Positions 42,517-50,872 of a stretch of DNA of 64,000 bases are shown here, piece by piece. The notes under the pieces are model-generated. The model made no database searches, was not told the DNA's origin, and saw only the letters and a program-made list of their open reading frames with translations. The position numbers and the translations under genes were made by a program. The stretch spans positions 2,209,520 to 2,273,519 of the forward strand of contig NZ_OY781460.1 of assembly GCF_963676855.1 (NCBI RefSeq), written 5' to 3'. Numbering within the stretch: the first letter of the stretch is position 1; each line of letters opens with the position of its first letter. This DNA comes from an uncultured Anaeromusa sp. Its GTDB lineage: Bacteria; Bacillota; Negativicutes; Anaeromusales; Anaeromusaceae.

Positions 42517-42936
42517 ATGATGAAAATTACGCGGGTGGATGCAACGTTTTGTACAGATAAGCTACAGGAATCTAAAGAATTTTATATGAACTATTTTGAT
42601 TTTGAATTAGTATATGAAAGCGATTGGTATTTGGAAATGATGGTTCCAGGCATGCCAACCAGCGGTTTGAGCTTTACCTTGCCGCGCCGTGATGAAGGCG
42701 AATTTTTTTGCGGTACCGGTACGATTCTTTCTTTTGAAGTGCCGGATGTGCAGGCAGAGTATCAGCGTTTAAAAGAGGCTGGCTTGTCGCTTGTGCAGTC
42801 TCTGCAGGACAAGCCTTGGGGAGAGCGCAGCTTTGTAGTGGATGATCCCAATGGAATTCATCTTTATATTTATGAAACCATTCCAGCTACGCCGGAGTAT
42901 CAAAAAATTTATGATTCGTTTCGGCAGGCTCGTTGA
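42517..42936 (+). CDS. VOC-fold (glyoxalase/bleomycin resistance) protein
   Basis: A 139-residue single vicinal-oxygen-chelate domain protein, made of two beta-alpha-beta-beta-beta units: ITRVDATFCTDKLQESKEFYMNYFDFELVY and ILSFEVPDVQAEYQRLKEAGLSLVQ, closing with SFVVDDPNGIHLYIYE. A metal-binding Glu is likely in IHLYIYE, but the histidine usually found at the start of the second half is not obvious. The reaction is unknown. ATG at 42517 has AGGGGG 9 bases upstream. Its stop overlaps the next start by one base. Confidence 0.82.
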   Translation: MMKITRVDATFCTDKLQESKEFYMNYFDFELVYESDWYLEMMVPGMPTSGLSFTLPRRDEGEFFCGTGTILSFEVPDVQAEYQRLKEAGLSLVQSLQDKPWGERSFVVDDPNGIHLYIYETIPATPEYQKIYDSFRQAR

Positions 42937-44126
42937 TGAGCAAACCATTGCATGAATTACAGCTGTCGATACAAGCCAATGCGGAACAGATTGTTGCTTG
43001 GCGCCGCCACTTTAGAAAGCATCCGGAGTTAAGCGGTCAGGAGAAGGTTACGCAGGAAACTCTATTAAAGACGCTTAGTGAAATGGGCCTAACGCCGCGC
43101 AAAGCCGCCGGAACAGGTGTTATCGCCGATATTGTCGGCGGGCGCTCTGCTGGTAAAATAGTGGCTTTGCGGGCAGACATGGATGCGCTGCCGGTGGAAG
43201 ATCAGGGGCCGGAGACCTACCGTTCATGTGTGCCTGGTATTTGTCATGCTTGCGGGCATGACGGACATATGGCCGGCTTGCTGGGCGCTGCAGTGGCTTT
43301 GGTGCAGCAGCGAGAACAGCTTCCTGGTACGGTGCGGCTGCTATTTCAACCTTGCGAAGAAAACTTTCCCAGCGGTGCGCAGGCGTTGATCGACGAAGGT
43401 GCTTTATCCGGCGTGAGCGCTATTGTTGGCTTGCATTTATGGCAACCATTGCCGGCGGGGACAATTGCCGCCGTGCAAGGCCCGGTGATGGCCAGTCCAG
43501 ATGCCTTTGAAATTATTGTTCAAGGCAAAGGCGGCCATGCTTCCATGCCGTTTCAGACGGTGGATGCCCTTGCGGTAGGGGCGCAAATAGCTGTGGCGTT
43601 GCGCAGCTCTGTTAGCGCGGTGATTGATCCGCTGGAGCCGGCGGTGTTAGCGTTGGGGATGCTTCGGGCGGGGGATGCTTTTAATGTTATTCCAGAACAA
43701 GCTGTTTTAAAAGGAACGATTCGCAGCTTTTCTCAACCTGTACGTGACGCTTTGTTTCAGCGCTTGGAGCAGGTGTGCCGAGGGATTTGCGAGGTGGAAG
43801 GCGCTTCGTATGTGTTGAAACGCATTTATGGCCATGCTCCTGTTGTTAACAATTCGGATGTGACGGCTGTTGTTGCGCAAGAAGCGGCAGCGGTGGCGGG
43901 AGACGAAAATGTAAAACGGGATTTTCGTCCGGTTATGGTAGGGGAAGATTTTTCTTGCTACTTGGCTAAGGTGCCGGGGACGTTTTTGCTCGTTGGAGCT
44001 GGCAATGAGGTACAAGGCATTTCTTTTCCGCATCATCATCCGCGGTTTGATCTTGATGAGGCGGCGTTGCCGATCGGAGCGGCCATCTTGGCGCGAAGCG
44101 CCTGGGCGCTACTGGAAAAGGTTTGA
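42936..44126 (+). CDS. M20-family amidohydrolase (N-acyl-amino acid hydrolase type)
   Basis: A 396-residue metallohydrolase of the IAA-amino acid/hippurate hydrolase group that removes acyl groups from amino acids. Metal ligands and motifs run ALRADMDALPVED, CHACGHDGHMAG (Cys and His), LLFQPCEENFPSG (Glu), VGLHLWQPLPAG and a C-terminal HHHPRFDLDE; the Cys-His pair in ICHACGHD is the group's hallmark. The start overlaps the VOC gene (TGATG), so the two are cotranslated. The start codon may be TTG at 42933, which would add one residue. Confidence 0.9.
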   Translation: MSKPLHELQLSIQANAEQIVAWRRHFRKHPELSGQEKVTQETLLKTLSEMGLTPRKAAGTGVIADIVGGRSAGKIVALRADMDALPVEDQGPETYRSCVPGICHACGHDGHMAGLLGAAVALVQQREQLPGTVRLLFQPCEENFPSGAQALIDEGALSGVSAIVGLHLWQPLPAGTIAAVQGPVMASPDAFEIIVQGKGGHASMPFQTVDALAVGAQIAVALRSSVSAVIDPLEPAVLALGMLRAGDAFNVIPEQAVLKGTIRSFSQPVRDALFQRLEQVCRGICEVEGASYVLKRIYGHAPVVNNSDVTAVVAQEAAAVAGDENVKRDFRPVMVGEDFSCYLAKVPGTFLLVGAGNEVQGISFPHHHPRFDLDEAALPIGAAILARSAWALLEKV

Positions 44127-44128
44127 TA

Positions 44129-44162
44129 AAAAGACCATGAAGCGTTGCGTTCATGGTCTTTT
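44129..44162 (+). terminator. terminator of the VOC/amidohydrolase unit
   Basis: AAAAGACCATGAA pairs perfectly with TTCATGGTCTTTT. Confidence 0.82.
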
Positions 44163-44261
44163 CAATGGTTTTTCGGCACTTGAAAGGATGCTTGGAACAC
44201 GGTATTATTAATAAATATGTGTTGCACTATAAAGTGCAGCAATAAGGAGAGGTGAAAGGCT

Positions 44262-45569
44262 TTGGGACAGCGCAGGGCCATCATTTCCTCGATTCAGCCC
44301 GGCAGCATTGCCGAAGAAATTGGCCTGCAGCCAGGCCATGAAATTCTTTTGGTGAACGGCCAGGCGATGGAGGATGTTATCGATTGGAGTTTTGCCGTGG
44401 CCGACGAAGAAGTTGTGTTGACGGTGCGGACAGAAGACGGTGACGAAGTTGTAGAAATTGAAAAAGAATATAATGAAGAACTAGGAATTGAGTTTGATGA
44501 AGCTGTTTTTGACGGCATTCGGCGTTGCGGTAATCGCTGCATTTTCTGCTTTGTCGATCAAATGCCTTCGGGAATGCGGCAAAGTCTGTATGTAAAAGAC
44601 GACGATTATCGGATGTCTTTTTTGTATGGGAATTTTATCACTCTGACCAATGTGCGTCAGGTTGACTGGGAACGTATTTTTCGACTGCATTTGTCCCCTC
44701 TTTATATTTCCGTGCATGCTACTGACGGTGCCGTGCGCGCCGCTATGCTGAATCAGCCGAAAGCGGCGGAGATCCTGCCGCAGCTGCAGCGGCTGGCACA
44801 AGCAGGCATTGAAATGCATACACAGGTGGTATTGTGCCCTGGACACAACGATGGCGAGGTGCTGCGAAAAACGATTGCTGATTTATATGCTTTGCATCCA
44901 GCGGTGCAATCGCTGGCAATTGTGCCGGTGGGGCTGACGCAGCATCGTCAAGGCTGTGCAGAGTTGCGAGGGTTTACCCCGGAAGAGGCGGGACGAATTA
45001 TTGATGAAGTCGCTCTTTGCCAAGACCGGTTCCTCCAGGAGGCGCAAACTCGGTTTGTCTTTCTGGGAGATGAATTCTATTTAGCGGCCGGTCGGCCGTG
45101 GCCAACCGAAGAGGCTTATGAAGGCTTTCCGCAATTAGAAAATGGCGTCGGCATGGTGCGCGATTTCTTAACGGAATGGGAGCGACTTTTAGAAGATGTG
45201 CAAACTACGCAGCCCACGGCAGAGTCTGTCTGGCTTGTAGCGGGAACGTCAGCGGCTAAGGTGCTGGCACCGTTGCTGGCAGGCCCGTTGTGGCAGCATG
45301 TGCGCGTAATGGAAGTAGCGAATGAGTTTTTCGGACCGGCCATTACGGTGACAGGCCTTTTGACGGGCGGCGATATTTTAAAAGCGCTGCAACGCGAAGA
45401 AACGCGCCCGCAACGGTTGATTTTGCCGGGAGTAGCTCTGCGCAAGGGTGAGGCGATATTTCTCGACGATATGACGTTAGCGCAGGTGAGTGAACAAGCT
45501 GGCTGTGAAGTGTGTGTTGCTCATGGAGCGGAAGACCTGTTTAGCATACTGAGGGGGCGGGTTTTTTGA
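44262..45569 (+). CDS. PDZ and radical-SAM DUF512 family protein
   Basis: A 435-residue protein: N-terminal PDZ-like domain (AIISSIQPGSIAEEIGLQPGHEILLVNG, 1-60), a compact radical-SAM region with Cys89, Cys93 and Cys96 in CGNRCIFC, an FMLYGNFITLTNV-like segment (SFLYGNFITLTN), and the C-terminal DUF512 domain with VANEFFGPAITVTGLLTGGD. The family is widespread in Firmicutes and usually stands next to der, as here; its substrate is unknown. The start is TTG with GGAGAGGTG upstream. Its stop overlaps the next gene. Confidence 0.88.
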   Translation: MGQRRAIISSIQPGSIAEEIGLQPGHEILLVNGQAMEDVIDWSFAVADEEVVLTVRTEDGDEVVEIEKEYNEELGIEFDEAVFDGIRRCGNRCIFCFVDQMPSGMRQSLYVKDDDYRMSFLYGNFITLTNVRQVDWERIFRLHLSPLYISVHATDGAVRAAMLNQPKAAEILPQLQRLAQAGIEMHTQVVLCPGHNDGEVLRKTIADLYALHPAVQSLAIVPVGLTQHRQGCAELRGFTPEEAGRIIDEVALCQDRFLQEAQTRFVFLGDEFYLAAGRPWPTEEAYEGFPQLENGVGMVRDFLTEWERLLEDVQTTQPTAESVWLVAGTSAAKVLAPLLAGPLWQHVRVMEVANEFFGPAITVTGLLTGGDILKALQREETRPQRLILPGVALRKGEAIFLDDMTLAQVSEQAGCEVCVAHGAEDLFSILRGRVF

Positions 45570-46102
45570 AGCGCTTGGGCTTGATCCAGGTGTATACTGG
45601 CGATGGCAAAGGGAAAACGACGGCGGCCTTGGGGCTGGCCTTAAGGGCCTGGGGAAAAGGCTGGAAGATTGCTATCGTGCAATTCATGAAGGATGACCCA
45701 GAGTATGGCGAGGTAAAGGCGCTCCAAGAGTTGGATGGGATTGATTTATTCCCTGTGGGGAGAAATGATTTTGTTGATTTGTCCCACCCGGAGGAAATCG
45801 ATTGCCGCCTAGCGAGGCAAGGCTGGAACTTGGCCCAGTCCTTTTTAGCAGAAGGCGTCTATGACATGGTTATCTTGGATGAAATCATTATTGCCATTGC
45901 GTGTGGCTTGCTGGCGGAAGCGGAGGTTGTTGCTGCTTTGCGGCAGCATAAGAAGCGGCCGCAGCCGCGCGCGGAGATTGTGATGACCGGACGCTATGCT
46001 ATGCCAGGCGTATTGGCGGAGGCAGACTTGATTACGGAGATGAAGGAACTGCGTCATCCTTTTGTGCAAGGAATTGAAATGCGTGAAGGAATTGACCATT
46101 GA
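45566..46102 (+). CDS. cobO: CobA/CobO/BtuR-type cob(I)yrinic acid adenosyltransferase
   Basis: Adenosylates corrinoids during B12 synthesis or salvage. The 178-residue P-loop protein has [22 protein letters not shown] near residue 10 (Walker A), [12 protein letters not shown], the Walker B-like [15 protein letters not shown] and the C-terminal [22 protein letters not shown] start is supported by GAGGGGGCGG 5 bases upstream and overlaps the DUF512 stop by 4 bases. The other corrinoid genes are not in the window. Confidence 0.9.
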   Translation: MKRLGLIQVYTGDGKGKTTAALGLALRAWGKGWKIAIVQFMKDDPEYGEVKALQELDGIDLFPVGRNDFVDLSHPEEIDCRLARQGWNLAQSFLAEGVYDMVILDEIIIAIACGLLAEAEVVAALRQHKKRPQPRAEIVMTGRYAMPGVLAEADLITEMKELRHPFVQGIEMREGIDH

Positions 46103-46142
46103 GCCGGACTGCAGGGTTGCGGCGGAAAGAAGGTGCGAGACA

Positions 46143-47474
46143 TTGAGCAAACCGATTGTGGCCATTGTTGGCCGACCGAATGTTGGCAAATCAACTTTGT
46201 TTAACAAGATAGGCAGGAAGAGAGTATCCATTGTGGAGGACATGCCGGGAGTAACAAGGGACCGTATTTATATGGACGGTGAGTGGCTGGGCAAAGAATT
46301 CACCATGATTGATACCGGCGGTATTGAGATTGAGACAGAAGATAAAATCTTGAACCAAATGCGTCACCAGGCCAGCTTGGCGATGGAAGAGGCGGATGTT
46401 ATTGTATTTGTGGTAGATGGCAAAACAGGGGCGACTAATGCGGATGAAGAAGTAGCCCACCTGCTGCGGGGCACAAGAAAACCAGTAGTGCTGGCCGTGA
46501 ATAAGGTAGATCATATCAATCAAGAACTGGCTATTTATGAGTTCTATAACTTGGGGTTAGGAGATCCTGTCGGTATTTCTGCCGCCAACGCCATGGGGTT
46601 AGGGGATTTACTGGACGCAGTTGTTGCCTGCTTCCCAGCCGATATGGAGTCGGAAACGGTTGAAGAAGACGTGATCAAGGTGGCTGTAATTGGCCGGCCT
46701 AATGTCGGTAAATCGTCTTTGGTCAATGCTATGATTGGTGAAGATCGAGTTATTGTCAGCGACATTCCTGGTACAACCCGGGATGCTATTGATACGCATT
46801 TTACCAAAGATGGGCAAAAATATATGTTGATCGATACGGCGGGTATGCGCCGCAAAGCAAAGATTGAAATGCCGGTCGAACGTTATAGTGTTGTTCGCGC
46901 TCTGCGGGCGGTGGATCGGGCGGATGTGGTGTTGATGGTGATCGATGCGGAAGAAGGCGTAACCGAGCAAGATAAAAAAATTGCCGGATACGCTCATGAA
47001 GCTGGCCGAGGGTGCGTGATTGTCGTCAACAAATGGGACTTGGTGGAAAAAGATAGCAAGACCTCTTTACGCTACACCGAAGCCATTCGCAGCGAATTGG
47101 CCTTTTTGCAGTATGCGCCGGTTGTGTATTTGTCAGCTTTGACTAAGCAGCGAGTGCCACGAGTGACAGAGCTTGTTAAGTATGTAGCGGAGCAGCACAA
47201 CATGCGTGTGAAAACCAGCGTTTTGAACCAGGTCCTAGAGGATGCGGTAGCGATAAATCCGCCCCCGACAGGACATGGAAAGCGGCTTCGTATTTATTTT
47301 GCTACACAGGCGGACGTGCAGCCGCCGACATTCGTCTTTTTTGTCAACGATGCGGAATTGATGCATTTCTCGTATCTGCGCTTTCTGGAAAATCGCTTGC
47401 GTGAGAGTTTTGGCTTTGAAGGTACTCCTTTGAAGCTGGTGGTGCGCAATCGTAAAGAAAAGGAAGATGCGTAA
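46143..47474 (+). CDS. der: ribosome biogenesis GTPase Der (EngA)
   Basis: A 50S-subunit assembly factor with two GTPase domains in tandem. G1 motifs GRPNVGKST (residues about 9-17) and GRPNVGKSS (about 180-188), DTGG and DTAG switches, and NKVD and NKWD specificity motifs are intact; the C-terminal KH-like domain carries [10 protein letters not shown]. Length is 443. TTG at 46143 is chosen, with AAGGTG 7 bases upstream; the frame open to 46062 would run into cobO. It follows cobO by 40 bases. Confidence 0.95.
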   Translation: MSKPIVAIVGRPNVGKSTLFNKIGRKRVSIVEDMPGVTRDRIYMDGEWLGKEFTMIDTGGIEIETEDKILNQMRHQASLAMEEADVIVFVVDGKTGATNADEEVAHLLRGTRKPVVLAVNKVDHINQELAIYEFYNLGLGDPVGISAANAMGLGDLLDAVVACFPADMESETVEEDVIKVAVIGRPNVGKSSLVNAMIGEDRVIVSDIPGTTRDAIDTHFTKDGQKYMLIDTAGMRRKAKIEMPVERYSVVRALRAVDRADVVLMVIDAEEGVTEQDKKIAGYAHEAGRGCVIVVNKWDLVEKDSKTSLRYTEAIRSELAFLQYAPVVYLSALTKQRVPRVTELVKYVAEQHNMRVKTSVLNQVLEDAVAINPPPTGHGKRLRIYFATQADVQPPTFVFFVNDAELMHFSYLRFLENRLRESFGFEGTPLKLVVRNRKEKEDA

Positions 47475-47486
47475 AAAGGAGGCTGC

Positions 47487-48083
47487 ATGGTGGAGTTTCT
47501 TTGGATTGTTGCTGTAAGTTATTTGGTGGGGGCCATTCCCAACGGCTTGTTACTGGGGAAAGCGTTTTGGCACACGGATCTGCGTCAATTGGGCAGCTGC
47601 AACATTGGGGCGACGAATGCCTTTAGGGTGCTGGGGCCTTGGCCTGCTTTCTGGGTGTTTTTGACCGATGCCGCTAAAGGTGTTTTTGGTGTCTGGCTGG
47701 CAAGTCAAATGGCGATGCCGTCTCTTTGGGTGGTGGCGGCGGGTATTGCTGCTATTGCCGGACACAATTGGTCTGTTTTTCTGGGCTTCAAAGGCGGGCG
47801 TGGCGTGGCGACCGGCTTGGGAGTTATTGCCTTTTTGGTGCCTAAGGTGACTTTAATTGTTTTTGCTGTTTGGGCGTTGATTGTCTGGCTGACTCGTTAT
47901 GTGTCGCTGGCGTCCATTGTAGCGGCGGCCTTAGTGCCTGTTTGTATGTGGTTTTTGGGAGAAGAGCCAGCTATCTTGCTGTTTGGCGTTTTGGCGGCAA
48001 TTTTTGTTATCGTGCGTCATCGTCCTAATATTCAGCGGCTGTTGAAAGGCGAAGAGTCAAAGATTCGTTCTGGTAAGCGCTGA
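47487..48083 (+). CDS. plsY: acyl-phosphate:glycerol-3-phosphate acyltransferase
   Basis: Starts phospholipid synthesis by acylating glycerol 3-phosphate from acyl phosphate. The 198-residue membrane protein has about five spans and the three conserved loops: GSCNIGATNAFRVLG (near 35), GHNWSVFLGFKGGRGVATGLG (near 95) and VIVRHRPNIQRLLKGEE at the C-terminus. AAAAGGAGG precedes ATG. It follows der after 12 bases, the order common in Firmicutes. Confidence 0.95.
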   Translation: MVEFLWIVAVSYLVGAIPNGLLLGKAFWHTDLRQLGSCNIGATNAFRVLGPWPAFWVFLTDAAKGVFGVWLASQMAMPSLWVVAAGIAAIAGHNWSVFLGFKGGRGVATGLGVIAFLVPKVTLIVFAVWALIVWLTRYVSLASIVAAALVPVCMWFLGEEPAILLFGVLAAIFVIVRHRPNIQRLLKGEESKIRSGKR

Positions 48084-48139
48084 CTGAAGAAGGAGTTTGG
48101 AGTTCTAAAAAGAATATATTTCTTAAAGGAGGGAATGGT

Positions 48140-48538
48140 ATGGAAGAAACAATGGCATCTTTACTGCAATGCAAAAATTGGGCGTTAGTGGGGGCGACCT
48201 CTAACAAGGGGAAATTTGGCTATAAAATTTTTCAAGTTATGCGAACGAATGGTTTGCATGTATTCGCTGTCAACCCAGGGTTGCAAGAAATTGACGGCCA
48301 ACCGTGCTACGCCTCTTTGGCGGATTTGCCGGAACCGGTTGAAGCGGTAAATGTCGTAGTACCTCCTAAAGTCGCTTTGGGAATTTTGGAAGAATGCCAA
48401 CGTCTGAATATCTCCAAGGTCTGGTTGCAACCGGGAGCTGATACGGTAGAAGTGGTGGAAAAAGCCAAAGAGTTAGGTTTGCAGGTAGTGTATGACGCGT
48501 GCATTATGATTGAGTTGAGACACAGAGGAGGAGTATGA
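48140..48538 (+). CDS. CoA-binding domain protein (YccU-like)
   Basis: A 132-residue Rossmann-fold protein like the nucleotide-binding part of succinyl-CoA synthetase alpha: WALVGATSNKGKFGYKIFQVM, FAVNPGLQEIDGQPCYASLADLP, AVNVVVPP and VWLQPGADTVEVVEKAKELGL with a terminal VYDACIMIE. It likely binds CoA or a related cofactor; function is not known. AAAGGAGGG precedes ATG, and its stop codon is directly followed by the thioredoxin start, so they form one unit. Confidence 0.85.
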   Translation: MEETMASLLQCKNWALVGATSNKGKFGYKIFQVMRTNGLHVFAVNPGLQEIDGQPCYASLADLPEPVEAVNVVVPPKVALGILEECQRLNISKVWLQPGADTVEVVEKAKELGLQVVYDACIMIELRHRGGV

Positions 48539-48862
48539 ATGGCTGCTTTGAAAGAAGTAAATGATGCAATGTACCAGGAGGAAGTATTGGATGAGAAGCA
48601 ACCGGTATTGGTTGATTTTTGGGCGCCCTGGTGCAGCTATTGCAACAAACTGACTCCTGTCTTAGAAGAAATATCCCTAGAATTGGCGGATAAACTGAAA
48701 ATCGTAAAAATCAATGTAGATGAAAACCGCTCACTGGCTCAACGTTATGATATTAAAGGTCTGCCGACGATGATGTTAGTCAAGGATGGCGATGTGGCAG
48801 AAAAAATTGTTGGCTTTTTGCCGAAAGCATCTATTGTAGGAAAGGTAGAGCCGTTTCTTTAA
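48539..48862 (+). CDS. trxA: thioredoxin with a CSYC active site
   Basis: A 107-residue thioredoxin fold protein. The active site at residues 31-35 is WCSYC (Cys32, Cys35) in place of the usual WCGPC. The remaining hallmarks are normal: VLVDFWAPWC, VKINVDENRSLAQRYDIKGLPTMMLVKDG with the cis-proline (LPT) and KASIVGK. The changed dipeptide may alter redox potential or partner choice. It could reduce Tpx or ribonucleotide-reductase-type partners, which is inference. Confidence 0.9.
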   Translation: MAALKEVNDAMYQEEVLDEKQPVLVDFWAPWCSYCNKLTPVLEEISLELADKLKIVKINVDENRSLAQRYDIKGLPTMMLVKDGDVAEKIVGFLPKASIVGKVEPFL

Positions 48863-48906
48863 TGAACTATTGAGTTGATTGATGCATTTCGACACAAGAA
48901 AATCAT

Positions 48907-48970
48907 CAGTAAAATAAGGCATAAGAAAAGGACGCCATTAGGCGTCCTTTTCTTATGCCTTATTTTACTG
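48907..48970. terminator. 30-bp perfect inverted repeat, bidirectional terminator
   Basis: The left arm 48907-48936 and right arm 48941-48970 are exact reverse complements over 30 bases around ATTA. The inner core AAGGACGCC/GGCGTCCTT with flanking A and T runs is a typical terminator for both the thioredoxin gene and the converging DUF1858 gene. The right arm extends through the stop codon of the latter. Such a long perfect stem is unusual. Confidence 0.85.
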
Positions 48971-49165
48971 GGCAATCGATTGATTTAACGAGGTGATCAG
49001 CGCTTCAATGTCAATGCCATGGGCGCTGGCGCCCTGCTCGATATTTTCGAAGCGGGCGGCGGCGCAGCCTAGGCAGCCCATACCGAAATTGCGGAATACG
49101 TCTACTGTTTCAGGGTGCTGTTGGACTACTTCGATAATGCTCATTTCTTTAGTGATGCTTTTCAT
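48965..49165 (-). CDS. DUF1858 protein, redox disulfide type
   Basis: A 66-residue protein with the DUF1858 fold and a CxxC motif in FGMGCLGCAAARFE. The family includes proteins associated with hybrid-cluster protein and other iron-sulfur redox proteins; the function is unknown but a thiol/disulfide or metal role fits. Start ATG at 49165 has AGGAGGA upstream, and an extended -10 (49214-49222) forms its promoter. It faces the thioredoxin gene across a shared terminator. Confidence 0.85.
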   Translation of the reverse strand: MKSITKEMSIIEVVQQHPETVDVFRNFGMGCLGCAAARFENIEQGASAHGIDIEALITSLNQSIAQ

Positions 49166-49213
49166 GATTTTCCTCCTAGTACTCTGCCATGCAGAACTAA
49201 TTCTCTATGGTTT

Positions 49214-49222
49214 ATTATAACA
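49214..49222 (-). promoter_or_regulatory. extended -10 promoter of the DUF1858 gene
   Basis: On the minus strand TGTTATAAT gives an extended -10; no good -35 was seen. Confidence 0.5.
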
Positions 49223-49334
49223 TTGATTTGCATAGATCACACGCTGAAAGCATTTTTTTCTGTTGAACCGCAACGTGAGGCGGAAAAATAAGCTAATTTT
49301 GCAAAAAAGAACAAAAATGGGTCAAAAGTCTTGT

Positions 49335-49364
49335 TTGATGGGGCGTTTGTTCTCTTTTTATAAA
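49335..49364 (+). promoter_or_regulatory. promoter of the dcw cluster
   Basis: TTGATG (49335-49340), 18-base spacer and TATAAA (49359-49364); start near 49371. Confidence 0.6.
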
Positions 49365-49427
49365 AAATGTAAAAAACCTGGAAAAACAAGAAGGATTTTC
49401 ACGAACAAATACGAATAATCATAAATG

Positions 49428-49452
49428 TGGGTTAAAGTGGTGGAAAGTGGGT
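49428..49452 (+). promoter_or_regulatory. MraZ-type operator in front of mraZ
   Basis: TGGGT (49428), TGGTG (49438) and TGGGT (49448) repeat every 10 bases, matching the known MraZ site of TGGGN repeats 5 bases apart. The last repeat lies inside the ribosome-binding region of mraZ, so autoregulation may act on initiation as well as transcription. Confidence 0.75.
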
Positions 49453-49459
49453 GGTAAAG

Positions 49460-49891
49460 GTGCTTTTGGGAGAGTATCAACATACCTTAGATGCCAAAGG
49501 TCGCCTGATTTTACCTGCTAAATTCCGCGAAGAAATTGGAGAGACCATTGTTTTTACCAAGGGTCTTGATGACTGTTTGTTTGGTTATTCCCTTTCTGAA
49601 TGGAGCCTTTTAGAAGAAAAATTGAAAAAATTACCGTTGGCGAAGCCAGAAGCCCGAGCTTTTACACGATTTTTCTTTGCAGGAGCCGCAGAAATAGGGT
49701 ATGATAAACAAGGAAGAATATTACTTCCTCCCGTATTGCGTGAACATGCACGCTTAGAAAAAGAAGTTGTCGTCATCGGTGTATCAAATCGTATCGAGAT
49801 TTGGAGTCAAGATGCTTGGAATACTTATAATGAAGCATTGGCTCCAAGTGTATCGGATTTGACCCAGGAGTTGATTGATCTGGGGATTTGA
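49460..49891 (+). CDS. mraZ: MraZ transcriptional regulator
   Basis: A DNA-binding regulator of its own division cluster, with two AbrB-like swapped-hairpin halves: GEYQHTLDAKGRLILPAKFRE and IGYDKQGRILLPPVLREHA. The start is placed at GTG 49460, which yields the family's usual MLLGEYQ beginning and exactly 143 residues; a GTG at 49451 would add three. It is the first gene of the dcw cluster, with repeated TGGGN sites upstream. Confidence 0.93.
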   Translation: MLLGEYQHTLDAKGRLILPAKFREEIGETIVFTKGLDDCLFGYSLSEWSLLEEKLKKLPLAKPEARAFTRFFFAGAAEIGYDKQGRILLPPVLREHARLEKEVVVIGVSNRIEIWSQDAWNTYNEALAPSVSDLTQELIDLGI

Positions 49892-49908
49892 TGACGAGGA
49901 GGTTCGTT

Positions 49909-50850
49909 TTGCAAGAGTTTCACCATGTCAGCGTATTGCTGGAAAAGACCGTACAGGCGGTCCTGCAGGATCCAGCAGGAATTTATGTGGATTGCACCTT
50001 GGGTGGTGCCGGTCATGCTAAATATTTAGCGGACCAATTGAACGCCCAAGGACGTTTCATAGGTATTGACCAGGATCCGGCGGCGTTGGCAGCCGGCAGG
50101 GAAAGACTGAGCGGTGTGCAATGCCAAGTGGATTTAATGCACAGTAATTTTTCCCGCCTCAGCGATGTTTTAGCGGAATTGGGTGTGGCAAAGGTCAATG
50201 GCATTGTTTTTGACCTGGGTGTTTCTTCCCATCAGTTGGACGTTGCCGAGCGTGGGTTTTCGTATCAGCAGGATGCGCCTCTCGACATGCGGATGAATCC
50301 GCAGCAGGCGAGCAGTGCTTATGATGTAGTCAATACCTACGAAGAAGCGGAATTGACGCGCATTATAAAAGAGTTTGGAGAAGAACGTTGGGCTAAGCGT
50401 ATTGCTGCTTTTATTGCAACCGCTCGGCAGACGGCTCCTATTGAGACAACCGGCCAACTAGTAGATATTATTAAACGGGCGATTCCGGCTGCCGCCCGGC
50501 GAGATGGGCCGCACCCGGCCAAACGCACTTTCCAGGCTATTCGGATTGAAGTGAATCAAGAACTGGAAATTTTACAAGGGGCATTTCGTACTGCTATTGA
50601 ACATTTACTCCCTGGAGGGAGATTAGCGATTATTACTTTTCATTCCCTAGAAGACCGTGCAGCTAAACAGGCGTTGGCGGCGGCGGCGAAAGGCTGTATT
50701 TGTCCGCCTAAGCTTCCTATATGTATGTGCGGCCATCAGCCTCAAGTGCGGTTGGTAGGAAAGCCAGTTACGCCTTCAGAGCATGAGCTGGAGAGTAATC
50801 CCAGGGCGAGAAGCGCCAAACTACGTATAGCTGAGAAACTGGGCAGGTAA
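49909..50850 (+). CDS. rsmH: 16S rRNA (cytosine(1402)-N4)-methyltransferase
   Basis: Methylates C1402 of 16S rRNA. The 313-residue protein has HHVSVLLEKTV at its start, SAM motif YVDCTLGGAGHAKYL, FDLGVSSHQLDVAERGFSYQ, the DMRMNP motif and LAIITFHSLEDRAAKQA. TTG at 49909 is preferred, with GAGGAGG 6 bases upstream; the frame open to 49888 overlaps mraZ and starts with residues not typical of the family. Confidence 0.95.
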   Translation: MQEFHHVSVLLEKTVQAVLQDPAGIYVDCTLGGAGHAKYLADQLNAQGRFIGIDQDPAALAAGRERLSGVQCQVDLMHSNFSRLSDVLAELGVAKVNGIVFDLGVSSHQLDVAERGFSYQQDAPLDMRMNPQQASSAYDVVNTYEEAELTRIIKEFGEERWAKRIAAFIATARQTAPIETTGQLVDIIKRAIPAAARRDGPHPAKRTFQAIRIEVNQELEILQGAFRTAIEHLLPGGRLAIITFHSLEDRAAKQALAAAAKGCICPPKLPICMCGHQPQVRLVGKPVTPSEHELESNPRARSAKLRIAEKLGR

Positions 50851-50872
50851 TCAGATCCAAGGAGGGACTCGC

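Noticed and set aside
44221..44245. Small hairpin GCACT/AGTGC before the DUF512 gene
   Set aside because: Only five pairs and no T tract; too weak to call a regulatory site.
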